DNA of 64,000 nucleotides from Actinomarinicola tropica. GTDB taxonomy: Bacteria; Actinomycetota; Acidimicrobiia; Acidimicrobiales; SKKL01. The DNA lies in contig NZ_CP045851.1 of NCBI RefSeq assembly GCF_009650215.1, forward strand, positions 2,755,001-2,819,000. The letters are read 5' to 3'. Shown here in pieces: positions 32,210 to 40,510 of this stretch (within the stretch, counting starts at the first letter, position 1; each line of letters starts with the position of its first letter). The position numbers were made by a program, and so were the translations under genes. Below the pieces are notes generated by a model that saw nothing but the letters and a program-made list of their open reading frames with translations, had not been told where the DNA came from and did no database searches.

Positions 32210-33757
32210 GTGACCTGGGAACCGGAGATCGAGGAGCTGCGGCGCCGCCAGGCGATGGCTCGCGAGATGGGCGGCCCCGACAAGGTCCGCCGCCAGCACG
32301 ACGGCGGCAAGCTCACGGTGCGGGAGCGGATCGAGCGGCTGCTCGACCCCGGCACGTTCCACGAGGTCGGCGAGCTCGCCGGGCGCGCCACCTACGGCGA
32401 GGACGGCGAGCTCACCTCCTTCGTGCCCGCCAACTTCGTCATGGGGCGGGGACGCATCGACGGTCGGCCCGTCGTGGTGGGCGGCGACGACTTCACCGTG
32501 CGCGGCGGTGCCGCCGACGCCGCCATCCGCGGCAAGCAGACGATGTCGGAGCAGATGGCCCACGAGCTGCGCATCCCGCTCGTGCGCCTCGTCGACGGCA
32601 CCGGCGGCGGCGGGTCCGTGCGGTCGCTCGACGCGGACCGCCGCACCTACGTGCCGTTCAACCCCGGGTGGGAGCACGTCGTCGAGAACCTGGCGACGGT
32701 GCCCGTCGTCGCGCTGGCGCTCGGCTCGGTCGCCGGATTGGGAGCGGCCCGGGTCGTCTCCAGCCACTACTCGGTGATGGTGAGGGACACCTCGCAGGTG
32801 TTCGTCGCCGGTCCGCCGGTGGTCGCCCGCCTCGGCGAGGAGGTCGACAAGGAGGGCCTGGGCGGCTCGCACATCCACGCCCGCAACGGCGTGGTCGACG
32901 ACGTCGTCGACACCGAGGACGAGGCGTTCGCGCGCGCCCGTCGCGTCCTGTCCTACCTGCCGTCCTCGGTGCACGACGTGCCCCCTCGAGGCTCGGTCGC
33001 CGACGATCCGGAGCGTCGGGACGACTGGCTCGTCGGGGCGATCCCGCGCGACCGCCGCAAGGTCTACAAGGCCCGCCCGATCATCGAGTCGCTGGTCGAC
33101 CAGGGCTCCTTCACCGAGATCGGCCGCATGTGGGGACGCTCCGCGATCACCGGGCTGGCCCGCCTCGACGGCTGGCCGGTCGCCGTGCTCGCCAGCGACC
33201 CCTACTTCTACGGCAGCGGGATCACGGTCGACGCCGCCGAGAAGATCACCCGGTTCGTCGACCTCGCCGACACGTTCCACCTCCCCGTCGTCCACCTCGT
33301 CGACCAGCCGGGCTTCGTCATCGGCACCGAGCACGAGACGGCGGGCACCATCCGCGCCGGGGCCCGGGCGCTCGCCGCGATCTACCAGGCGCAGGTGCCG
33401 TGGTGCTCGGTGATCACCCGCAAGGTGTTCGGGGTCGGTGGCGCCGCCCACCAGAACGCGTCGCGGCTGTCCTACCGCTACGCCTGGCCGTCGGGCGAGT
33501 GGGGATCGCTGCCGATGGAGGGCGGCATCGAAGCGGCGTTCAAGGCCGACCTCGACGCCGCCGAGGACCGCGACGCGCTCCTCGCCGAGATCACCGCGCG
33601 GATGGACCAGGTGCGCTCGCCGTTCAAGACCGCCGAGTCGTTCCTCGTGGAGGAGATCATCGACCCGCGCGACACCCGGCCGCTGCTCGTCGAGTTCGTC
33701 CACCTCGCCGCCCCGCTCCGCCACCCCGGTCGCACCGCCCGAGCCATGCGCCCGTGA
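32210..33757 (+). CDS. Acyl-CoA carboxylase, carboxyltransferase (beta) subunit
   Basis: This 515-residue biotin-dependent carboxyltransferase has a propionyl/methylcrotonyl-CoA carboxylase beta fold. It opens WEPEIEELRRRQAMAREMGG, HDGGKLTVRERIERLLDPGTF, and carries the acyl-CoA site VRLVDGTGGGGSV and the oxyanion block VFGVGGAAHQNA. Two crotonase-like lobes are complete. No biotin carboxylase/BCCP gene is adjacent, so the alpha subunit must be encoded elsewhere. Substrate chain length cannot be read from sequence. GTG 32210 follows GGAG. Confidence 0.92.
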   Translation: MTWEPEIEELRRRQAMAREMGGPDKVRRQHDGGKLTVRERIERLLDPGTFHEVGELAGRATYGEDGELTSFVPANFVMGRGRIDGRPVVVGGDDFTVRGGAADAAIRGKQTMSEQMAHELRIPLVRLVDGTGGGGSVRSLDADRRTYVPFNPGWEHVVENLATVPVVALALGSVAGLGAARVVSSHYSVMVRDTSQVFVAGPPVVARLGEEVDKEGLGGSHIHARNGVVDDVVDTEDEAFARARRVLSYLPSSVHDVPPRGSVADDPERRDDWLVGAIPRDRRKVYKARPIIESLVDQGSFTEIGRMWGRSAITGLARLDGWPVAVLASDPYFYGSGITVDAAEKITRFVDLADTFHLPVVHLVDQPGFVIGTEHETAGTIRAGARALAAIYQAQVPWCSVITRKVFGVGGAAHQNASRLSYRYAWPSGEWGSLPMEGGIEAAFKADLDAAEDRDALLAEITARMDQVRSPFKTAESFLVEEIIDPRDTRPLLVEFVHLAAPLRHPGRTARAMRP

Positions 33758-33765
33758 CGGCCCAC

Positions 33766-33771
33766 TAGGGT
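33766..33771 (+). promoter_or_regulatory. -10 element upstream of the 33781 gene
   Basis: TAGGGT ends nine bases before ATG 33781, predicting a leader of at most two or three bases. Confidence 0.45.
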
Positions 33772-33780
33772 CCGGCCCGC

Positions 33781-34389
33781 ATGCTCGACCACGTCTTCAC
33801 CGACGCCATCGGCGCCCTGCGCGACGCCCTCGAGCGGGCCCTGCTCGAGCGACAGGCGTTCGAGGAGCGCTTCCAGAGCGACATCCTCCTCGGGGACCTC
33901 ACCTGGGAGACGTCCTACGGGCTGCCCGGCGAGGGGTCCCCTCCACGGGTGCGGGTCGACATCACCCTCGACTGGCCGACCTGGGCCCAGACCGCCTACC
34001 GCTCCTGGTACATCGGCGAGGACATGGACGAGGGTCCCCGCATCGAGATCGAGATCGTCGTACGGATCCAGCGCCTGGCCCAGCTCCCCGATCCCTCCGT
34101 GTTCCTCGCCGCCCTCCCGGAGCACAGCCCCACGATCGGCGGCGAGCAGCTGCAGCGCGGCGGCCCGACGGTGGAGACCGCCTACCCCGACGACCCGACC
34201 GACCCGCCGGCTCACGCCATCGAGGTCAGCTACGAGGGGTCCTACGAGCTCGACGAGACCACGCTCGAGGACGGCGGCATCCTCGACACCCACTTCGGGG
34301 CCATGGGCGGGTGGATCTCGTCCACCCTCGTGCGCCTCGGCGACCTGAAGTTCGAGTTCCTGCCGCCTGAGGAGGGCGACGACGGGTAA
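33781..34389 (+). CDS. Hypothetical protein (202 aa)
   Basis: I do not recognise this protein. It is acidic and soluble. The first 35 residues look helical (MLDHVFTDAIGALRDALERA). The rest looks like beta strands rich in aromatic and acidic residues (VRVDITLDWPTWAQTAYRSW, IEIEIVVRIQRLAQLPDPS, AIEVSYEGSYELDETTLEDG). It ends acidic. It is followed nine bases later by a DinB-like gene and then LigD, so it may form an operon with them. No catalytic motif stands out. Confidence 0.8.
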   Translation: MLDHVFTDAIGALRDALERALLERQAFEERFQSDILLGDLTWETSYGLPGEGSPPRVRVDITLDWPTWAQTAYRSWYIGEDMDEGPRIEIEIVVRIQRLAQLPDPSVFLAALPEHSPTIGGEQLQRGGPTVETAYPDDPTDPPAHAIEVSYEGSYELDETTLEDGGILDTHFGAMGGWISSTLVRLGDLKFEFLPPEEGDDG

Positions 34390-34398
34390 GGACGGGTG

Positions 34399-34914
34399 AT
34401 GGACGCCACCGAAGTGCTCGTCGACCTCTACGGCCGCCTCCCGGAGCTGGTGCACCGGGCCGTGGACGGGCTCCGACCCGACCAGCTCGTCGAGGCCCCG
34501 CGGGAGGGCGCCAACACCATCGGCTGGCTCGTCTGGCACCTCACCCGCGTGCAGGACGCCCAGGTCGCCGACGTCGCCGGCGCCAAGCAGCTGTGGGTGA
34601 GCGACGGCTGGGCCAAGCGGTTCGGACGCTCCCCCGACCCGGCCGACCACGGCTACGGCCACACCCCCGAGCAGGTGGCGAGCATCCGCCCCGAATCCGC
34701 CGAGCTGCTCGTCGAGCACTTCGAGGCCGTCCACGAGCGCACGATGAACTACGTGTGGCTGCTGACCGCCGACGACCTCGACCGCGTGGTCGACGAGGAC
34801 TGGAACCCGCCGGTCACCCTCGGCGTCCGGCTGGTCAGCATCGCCGACGACTGCCTCCAGCACGCCGGGCAGGCGGCCTACGCCCGAGGGTTGATCGAGG
34901 GCCCTGGGCGATGA
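34399..34914 (+). CDS. DinB-like DUF664/mycothiol transferase-family protein
   Basis: This 171-residue four-helix protein is in the DinB superfamily. His residues at the expected positions occur in TIGWLVWHLTRVQDAQVAD and SIADDCLQHAGQAAYARGL, and HGYGHTPEQVASIRPES lies between. AAGGA six bases before ATG 34399 sets the start. The stop overlaps the LigD-like ATG (ATGA). Members are thiol-dependent transferases or of unknown function. Confidence 0.82.
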   Translation: MDATEVLVDLYGRLPELVHRAVDGLRPDQLVEAPREGANTIGWLVWHLTRVQDAQVADVAGAKQLWVSDGWAKRFGRSPDPADHGYGHTPEQVASIRPESAELLVEHFEAVHERTMNYVWLLTADDLDRVVDEDWNPPVTLGVRLVSIADDCLQHAGQAAYARGLIEGPGR

Positions 34915-36470
34915 GCCCCACCGACCGGCTCCGTCGGTACCGGTCGATGCGGGACTTCTCGATCACCGGCGAGCCCTCAGGCACCGAGCCGCCCCCGCCG
35001 GCCGGCAACCGGTTCGTCGTGCAGCGCCACCGCGCCACGCGCCTGCACTACGACCTGCGACTCGAGATGGGCGGCGTGCTCGTCAGCTGGGCGGTGCCGA
35101 AGGGCCCGACCCTCGACCCCGACGTGAAGCGCATGGCGATCCACGTCGAGGACCACCCCCTCGACTACTACGACTTCGAGGGCGTCATCCCCGACGGCGA
35201 GTACGGCGGCGGCGACGTGATCGTGTGGGACTGGGGCACCTGGGAGCTCGCCGACGGCGAGGACCCCGTCGGAGCCGTCGCCGAGGGGAGCCTCCACGTC
35301 GACCTCCACGGTGAGAAGCTGGACGGACGGTTCGTCCTCGTCCGCCGGGGCGGCGGGGCCGACGGCGAGAAGGAGCAGTGGCTCCTGCTGCACAAGCACG
35401 ACGAGGCGGCGGTGGCCGGGTGGGACCCGGAGGACCACCCTCGCTCGGTGAAGTCGGGACGCACGAACGACGAGGTGGAGATGGCACCGTCAGCCACGTG
35501 GACGAGCTCGGCGTCCTTCGCCGGGCCCACCGAGGAGGAGCTCGCCGCGCTCGACGCGCTGCCCGCCAAGGACGGGATGTGGGAGGTCGGTGGCCACGAG
35601 GTGAAGCTGTCGAGCCTCGACCGGGTGTACTTCCCGGCCCGGGAGGGCCACGCGGCGGTGACCAAGCGCGACCTCGTCCGCTACTACACCACGGTCGCAC
35701 CGTCGATGCTGCTCTACCTGGCGGGTCGACCGATCAACATGCACCGCTTCCCGAGCGGCATCGACGAGAAGGGCTTCTGGCACAAGGCCGCCCCGCCCCA
35801 CACGCCGGACTGGATCCGCCAGTGGGAGTACGAGGACGCCTCCGACGGCGACACCCGGGACTACCTGGTGCTCGAGTCGGCCGCCGCCCTCGCGTTCGTG
35901 TCCAACTACGGGGCGCTCGAGCTGCACCCCTGGACCTCGACCGCGGACCGCCCCCACGAGCCGACGTGGGCGCTCATCGACATCGACCCGGGCACGAAGG
36001 CGACCTTCGAGGAGGCGGTCGAGCTGGCCCGGCTGTACCGCACCGCGCTGGAGCACCTGGACGTGCGGGGGATGCCCAAGGTGACCGGCAAGCGCGGGCT
36101 GCAGATCTGGGTGCCGGTGCGGCCCGGCTACACGTTCGACGACACGCGGGACTGGGTGGAGACGGTGTCCCGGGCCGTCGGCGCGATGGTCCCCGACCTC
36201 ATCAGCTGGGAGTGGGACGTGTCGAAGCGCGGCGGGAAGACCCGCCTGGACTTCACGCAGAACGCCATCAACAAGACGCTGGTGGCACCCTTCAGCGCCC
36301 GGCCCGCCCCGGGTGCCCCGGTGTCGGTGCCGATCACGTGGGACGAGCTGGACGACCCGGACCTGCGGTCGGACCGCTGGACCGTGCACGACGTCGCCGA
36401 GCGGCTCGCCACGGCCGGCGACCCGCTCGCGCCGCTGGTCGGCCTGGAACAGGCGCTGCCCCGCCTCTGA
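34911..36470 (+). CDS. LigD-like NHEJ protein: phosphoesterase plus polymerase domains, no ligase
   Basis: This 519-residue DNA end-joining protein has a 3-prime-phosphoesterase domain (about 25-190): FVVQRHRATRLHYDLRLEM with the His/Asp metal site, WAVPKGPTLDP, VIVWDWGTWE. A primase-polymerase domain (about 230-510) follows: RDLVRYYTTVAPSMLLYLAG, WALIDIDPG (catalytic Asp pair), GKRGLQIWVPVRP, DFTQNAINKTLVAPFSAR. The ATP-dependent ligase domain that separates these two in Pseudomonas LigD is absent, so nick sealing must use another protein. Ku is not in the window. The ATG overlaps the previous stop. Confidence 0.93.
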   Translation: MSPTDRLRRYRSMRDFSITGEPSGTEPPPPAGNRFVVQRHRATRLHYDLRLEMGGVLVSWAVPKGPTLDPDVKRMAIHVEDHPLDYYDFEGVIPDGEYGGGDVIVWDWGTWELADGEDPVGAVAEGSLHVDLHGEKLDGRFVLVRRGGGADGEKEQWLLLHKHDEAAVAGWDPEDHPRSVKSGRTNDEVEMAPSATWTSSASFAGPTEEELAALDALPAKDGMWEVGGHEVKLSSLDRVYFPAREGHAAVTKRDLVRYYTTVAPSMLLYLAGRPINMHRFPSGIDEKGFWHKAAPPHTPDWIRQWEYEDASDGDTRDYLVLESAAALAFVSNYGALELHPWTSTADRPHEPTWALIDIDPGTKATFEEAVELARLYRTALEHLDVRGMPKVTGKRGLQIWVPVRPGYTFDDTRDWVETVSRAVGAMVPDLISWEWDVSKRGGKTRLDFTQNAINKTLVAPFSARPAPGAPVSVPITWDELDDPDLRSDRWTVHDVAERLATAGDPLAPLVGLEQALPRL

Positions 36471-36597
36471 CCGCCTCGGTGAGGTCGGCCCGGCGGGCGT
36501 CGGTGATGTGGGGGTCGAACAGGAACGGCTGCATGCGAGGAGCGTCGCGACCCACTAGGACGTGGCCGGTCCTCCTTCCCGAGAAAGGTGCGTCGCC

Positions 36598-37569
36598 ATG
36601 GAGACGCTCACCGACTCACCGTCCGCCGCAGCCCGGCTGCTCCACCTCCTCTCGCTGTTCAGCGCCCGCCCGCGGTGGAGCGCCACCGAGCTGGCCGAGC
36701 GTCTCGGCGTCACCACCCGCACCGTCCGCCGCGACGTCGCCGCCCTGCGGGACCTGGGGTACCCCATCGAGTCCGACGCCGGGCGCACCGGCGGCTACCA
36801 CCTCGGCGTCGGCGGACGCCTCCCCCCGCTGCTCCTCACCGACGACGAGGCCGTCGCCGTGGCGGTCGGCCTCCGCACCACCACCGTGCGCGGCCTCACC
36901 GGCTACGGCGACGCCGCCGTCAGCGCGCTCGCCAAGCTCGACCAGGTGCTCCCGCCGGTGCTGCGCGACCGCGTCGCCGCGCTCCACTCCTCCACGATCG
37001 TCGTCGACCGGGCGCCCGGACCCTCCGTCGACCCCGACGTCCTCCTCGAGATCGCCCGCGGCTGCCGGAGCCACCAGCTCGTGCGCTTCCGCTACACCGA
37101 CGGCGAGGGCGCGACCACCGAGCGACGCGTCGAGCCCTACGGCCTCGTCAACGCCGAGCGCCGCTGGTACGTCGTGTGCTTCGACCTCGGCCGCGACGAC
37201 TGGCGCACGTTCCGCGCCGACCGCATGTCGGACGTCGAGGTGACCGGCCACGGCTTCGTCGCCCGCGACGAGCCCGACACCGAGGCCATGGTGCTGCACG
37301 CCATCGCCAGCTACCCCTACGCGGCCCAGGCCGAGGTCGTCCTCGACCTGCCCTTCGACCTGGCCCGCCAGGAGGTCCACCGGTCGATGGGCACGCTCAC
37401 CCCGACCGAGGACGGACGCCGGGCCCACCTGCGCATCGGCGCCGACGACCACGCGTGGATCGCCCGCTACCTCGTCAGCCTCGAGTGCTCGTTCGAGGTC
37501 GTCGCCCCCGACGAGCTGCGCGACGAGCTCCGTCGCCTGGGCGACGAGCTCGTCGCGCGGTTCACCTGA
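36598..37569 (+). CDS. WYL-domain transcriptional regulator
   Basis: This 323-residue regulator has an N-terminal winged HTH (RLLHLLSLFSARPRWSATEL, LGVTTRTVRRDVAALRDLGY) with PIESDAGRTGGYHLG after it. A WYL domain lies in the middle (VRFRYTDGEGATTERRVEPY, GLVNAERRWYVVCFDLGRDD, WRTFRADRMSDV), and a WCX C-terminal extension completes it. WYL proteins often bind nucleic-acid ligands and control DNA-damage or defence genes, so its place directly after the LigD-like gene is suggestive. ATG 36598 follows AGAAAGGTG. Confidence 0.9.
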   Translation: METLTDSPSAAARLLHLLSLFSARPRWSATELAERLGVTTRTVRRDVAALRDLGYPIESDAGRTGGYHLGVGGRLPPLLLTDDEAVAVAVGLRTTTVRGLTGYGDAAVSALAKLDQVLPPVLRDRVAALHSSTIVVDRAPGPSVDPDVLLEIARGCRSHQLVRFRYTDGEGATTERRVEPYGLVNAERRWYVVCFDLGRDDWRTFRADRMSDVEVTGHGFVARDEPDTEAMVLHAIASYPYAAQAEVVLDLPFDLARQEVHRSMGTLTPTEDGRRAHLRIGADDHAWIARYLVSLECSFEVVAPDELRDELRRLGDELVARFT

Positions 37570-38155
37570 ACGGCGGGCCGCTCACCCACACCACGAGCGA
37601 GCGGCGCACCCCGGCGCGCAGCGGGGTGACGCGGTGGTACTCGAAGGCCGGGAACGCCGTCACCGAACCCTGGACCCGCACGCGGCCGTGCCAGGCCGCC
37701 AGCTCCTCGGGTGCGGAGTCCGCCACCACGTCGAACAGCTCGAGGTCGGCGCCCTCGTAGGCCGTGGCCGGGGAGAGCTGGACGACGAGAGCGAGCTTGC
37801 GGGTGGCGACGTCGCCCACGAGGCCGTCCTGGTGCCAGGTGTAGAACGCGCCGGGCTCGTCGTACACCGTGTACTGGAGGTCCTCGCCGAACCCGTCGAG
37901 GTCGAACCGGTAGGTGCGGTTCGCCTGCACCACGAGCGCGGCGAGCTTGTCGTAGATCCACGCGGTGTCGGGCGTCTGGTCGATCCACGCCACCCGGGAG
38001 CGGCGCAGGCCGTCGTCGGGCACCTCCACACCCGAGAGCGACGCGGTGTCGACGTCGAGCGCGTCGCCGAGCGCCACGATGCGCTGGCACTGGCGCACCG
38101 TGAACGCGCGGTCGAAGGTGACGTGGCTGCGGTAGTCGTTCACGCGGACCGCCAC
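37562..38155 (-). CDS. 2OG-Fe(II) oxygenase (PKHD/prolyl hydroxylase-like)
   Basis: This double-stranded beta-helix dioxygenase has 197 residues. The Fe ligands are WHQDG (HxD) and FEYHRVTP (distal His), and the 2OG Arg lies in AGVRRSLVVWVSGP. Start choice is open: GTG 38155 gives the full frame, while a TACTGT hexamer at about 38154-38159 would favour GTG 38143. The substrate is unknown; small prolyl- or asparaginyl-hydroxylase-like members modify proteins. It overlaps the WYL gene by eight bases at the 3-prime end. Confidence 0.86.
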   Translation of the reverse strand: MAVRVNDYRSHVTFDRAFTVRQCQRIVALGDALDVDTASLSGVEVPDDGLRRSRVAWIDQTPDTAWIYDKLAALVVQANRTYRFDLDGFGEDLQYTVYDEPGAFYTWHQDGLVGDVATRKLALVVQLSPATAYEGADLELFDVVADSAPEELAAWHGRVRVQGSVTAFPAFEYHRVTPLRAGVRRSLVVWVSGPPFR

Positions 38156-38183
38156 AGTAGGCGGGCCGGTGCGCGGTCAGGGA

Positions 38184-39338
38184 CTACTGGCCGGCGGCGG
38201 TCTGCTCGCGGTCCTGGGTGACGGCGTCGAGGGTCTCGTACTCCTCGCCGGTGTCGACCCAGTCCTCGAACTGGATGATCCCGATCTCCTCGAACCGGTG
38301 CCGGAGCCAGGCGTCGCCGGCGTCCAGGAGGCCGAGCTTCTTGCAGTTCGGCACGATCTTCGAGAAGAGCATCTGCTGGAAGATGTTCTCCTCCTGGGGA
38401 ATGTCGAGCAGACCGGCGACGAGCGGCTTCACCGGCACGCCCATGCGCTCCCACACCTCCTGCTGGAGGAAGCGGTCCCGCATGCGCACGGCGGCCTCGA
38501 ACGCGAACTCCTGGCGCTCTCGGATCTCCGCGGCGTCGAGCCCCTCGTAGAACTCCTTGAGCGACAGCACGCCGAAGGCCACGTGGCGGGCCTCGTCGGC
38601 CATCACGTACCGGAGGAGCTGCTTGAGGAGGGGCTCCTCGGTGAGCTGGTGCATGAAGCCGAACGCGGCGAGGGCGAGGCCCTCGACCATGATCTGCATG
38701 CCCAGGTAGGTCATGTCCCAGCGGCTGTCGTTGATGATGTCGTCGAGCAGCAGCTGGAGGTGGGTGTTGATCGGGTAGTGGTCCTGGACCTTCTCGTCGA
38801 GGTACTTGGCGAAGACCTCGACGTGGCGAGCCTCGTCCATCACCTGGGTGGCCGCGTAGTACTTGGCGTCGATCCACGGCACCGTCTCGACGATCTTCGC
38901 CGTGCAGATGAGCGCGCCCTGCTCGCCGTGCATGAACTGGCTCATCCGCCACGTGAGCGACTCATGGGCGAGCGTGGCCCACTCCTTGTCGCCCCACTTG
39001 GCGACCGGCGAGTTCTTGCGCCGGGCCAGCGACCCCTCGGGACCGAACCGGGGATCGGCGGCGCCGACGAACCACTTCTCCGGGTCCACCTCGATCGACC
39101 AGTCGAGGTCGGTCTCGCCGTTCCACTGCGCCGTCTTGGCCTTCTCGTAGAGCTTGTTGAGGGCCGGGCGGGCGCCCTTCTCGTAGTCCCACGTGAAGAT
39201 GGCGTCGGCGTTGTCCTTGACGGCCCGGATCGTCTCCTCGGCGTCGGTGTTGGTGATCGCGAGGATCTCCTCGAGGTCGTTCACGTCGGTGCGGCCGAGG
39301 AGCGCGGCGGTCTCTGCGGGGGTGCGGGTCTCGCTCAT
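38184..39338 (-). CDS. Ferritin-like di-iron protein (putative oxygenase, R2/AurF-like)
   Basis: This four-helix di-iron carboxylate protein has 384 residues. The two ExxH motifs are VMDEARHVEVFAKY and VMADEARHVAFGVL; the remaining Glu ligands are probably in HGEQGALICTAKIVE and MVEGLALAAFG. This arrangement fits the ferritin-like family found in mycobacteria and relatives, related to ribonucleotide reductase R2 and AurF-type N-oxygenases. There is no signal peptide. The function is unproven; an O2-activating role on a small substrate is likely. The promoter is leaderless (TAGAGT, six bases). Confidence 0.85.
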   Translation of the reverse strand: MSETRTPAETAALLGRTDVNDLEEILAITNTDAEETIRAVKDNADAIFTWDYEKGARPALNKLYEKAKTAQWNGETDLDWSIEVDPEKWFVGAADPRFGPEGSLARRKNSPVAKWGDKEWATLAHESLTWRMSQFMHGEQGALICTAKIVETVPWIDAKYYAATQVMDEARHVEVFAKYLDEKVQDHYPINTHLQLLLDDIINDSRWDMTYLGMQIMVEGLALAAFGFMHQLTEEPLLKQLLRYVMADEARHVAFGVLSLKEFYEGLDAAEIRERQEFAFEAAVRMRDRFLQQEVWERMGVPVKPLVAGLLDIPQEENIFQQMLFSKIVPNCKKLGLLDAGDAWLRHRFEEIGIIQFEDWVDTGEEYETLDAVTQDREQTAAGQ

Positions 39339-39344
39339 GCGCCG

Positions 39345-39350
39345 ACTCTA
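39345..39350 (-). promoter_or_regulatory. -10 element, leaderless promoter of the di-iron protein gene
   Basis: Minus-strand TAGAGT stands six bases before ATG 39338. Confidence 0.55.
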
Positions 39351-39394
39351 CGCCGTACGGGTGACCGCTGTCACGGCGTTCCCGCCTCGCTCAC

Positions 39395-39445
39395 CGTTCT
39401 CTCCCTCGATCGCGTCGCCATCCGACGGGATCGGTGGGAGGAACG
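39395..39445. terminator. Imperfect inverted repeat downstream of the AbiEi/DUF559 gene
   Basis: CGTTCTCTCCCTCGATC (from 39395) faces GGGATCGGTGGGAGGAACG (39427-39445), pairing at 13 of 19 positions. It shares the core CGACGGGATCGGTGGG with the repeat at 40423-40473, so the two flank the gene at 39448. Confidence 0.55.
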
Positions 39446-39447
39446 CC

Positions 39448-40380
39448 TCACGCCGCCCGCGCCACCCGCAGCGTGCGCGCCACGACCTCGCCGACGAACC
39501 GCTGCTCGGCGGTCACGTGGCGGTGGGTGAACCCCAACACGCGCCACCCGAGCGACTCGGCGACCGCACGGCGGGTCCGGTCGGCGACGAAGCGCCGGCG
39601 GTTCATGTGCCAGCGCTCGCTGTCGGCCTCGATGCCGACCTTCACCTCGACGTAGGCGGCATCGAACCGAGCGACGAACCTCCCGTCGGCGTCGCGCAGG
39701 ACGTACTGCGGCGTCGGCGCCGGGAGGCCGGCCACGCGGAGGACCCGGAGCAGCTTCGTCTCGAACCCGGTCTCGGTCATCTCGTCGAGACGCGCACGCC
39801 CATCGAGGAGGCCCAACACCGCGCGCGGCCCGGTGCGGCCCTGGCGAGCGAGCCGGGACGCGGTGTCGCGGAGACGCTCCGCTGTCGTGAGCCGACGGCG
39901 CAGCAGGTCGTCGATCGCGACCTCGAGCGTCGTCTCGTCGACGACGCCGGCCACGTCGACGAGCGTCCGCGCCGGGGTCGTCACCCGCAGTCCGGCGCGA
40001 CGGGTCAGGTCGACCTCCTCGAGGTCCTGCACCTCGTGCACGACGCCCAGCCGGGGACGGCGTCGATGCCCCGCGGGCACGCTCAGCTCGACGGGAGCCC
40101 GATCGAACCCCTCGACCTCGAAGAGCCGAGCCGCGGCACGCACCGACACGGCGCCCGATCGGCCCACCCGCAACGTCGCCACGTGGAGGTCCTGGAGCCA
40201 CGATCGGGTCACCCCGACAAGTCGCAGGATGCCGACGTCGCAGCGCTCGACGACCCCGGCGCGGACCAGTCGCTGGAGCTGGTTGTCGGTCAGGCCCGCA
40301 CGTCGCGCCTGCGCGACCGACACCACGCCGTGCTGCGCACCCGCCAACGCCACCAGCCTCGCCGTCTGCTCGCTCGCCAT
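39448..40380 (-). CDS. AbiEi antitoxin-like N-terminal plus DUF559 endonuclease-like protein
   Basis: This 310-residue protein has an N-terminal winged-helix AbiEi_4-type domain (LVALAGAQHGVVSVAQARRA, GLTDNQLQRLVRAGVVERCD). A middle domain follows (VHEVQDLEEVDLTRRAGLRV, TTPARTLVDVAGVVDE). The C-terminal DUF559/Vsr-like PD-(D/E)xK region is RFDAAYVEVKVGIEADSERW with RRRFVADRTRRAVAESLGWR after it. Such proteins are abundant in actinobacteria and annotated as type IV antitoxins, but no AbiEii toxin gene is adjacent. The inverted repeats on both sides share a core sequence. Confidence 0.85.
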   Translation of the reverse strand: MASEQTARLVALAGAQHGVVSVAQARRAGLTDNQLQRLVRAGVVERCDVGILRLVGVTRSWLQDLHVATLRVGRSGAVSVRAAARLFEVEGFDRAPVELSVPAGHRRRPRLGVVHEVQDLEEVDLTRRAGLRVTTPARTLVDVAGVVDETTLEVAIDDLLRRRLTTAERLRDTASRLARQGRTGPRAVLGLLDGRARLDEMTETGFETKLLRVLRVAGLPAPTPQYVLRDADGRFVARFDAAYVEVKVGIEADSERWHMNRRRFVADRTRRAVAESLGWRVLGFTHRHVTAEQRFVGEVVARTLRVARAA

Positions 40381-40422
40381 CCCACCATGGTGGCGACGCC
40401 CTGTGACAGTCGGCCGCGCTGG

Positions 40423-40473
40423 CGTTCTCCCCACCGATCCCCTCGCTGACCGACGGGATCGGTGGGGAGAACG
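40423..40473. terminator. Perfect 19-bp stem-loop downstream of the nitroreductase gene
   Basis: CGTTCTCCCCACCGATCCC (40423-40441) and GGGATCGGTGGGGAGAACG (40455-40473) are exact complements with a 13-base loop. It lies between the nitroreductase stop and the AbiEi/DUF559 start, and is followed by a direct repeat GGCGCCAG. Confidence 0.75.
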
Positions 40474-40510
40474 GCGCCAGGACGGCGCCAGGCGGGCGGG
40501 GTCGCGGCCG

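Noticed and set aside
36334-36555. 73-codon minus-strand frame starting MGRDAPRMQPFLFDPHITDA
   Set aside because: The first 25 residues look protein-like, but the rest is antisense to the end of the LigD-like gene and low-complexity. It may be a remnant or chance, and I cannot support a gene.
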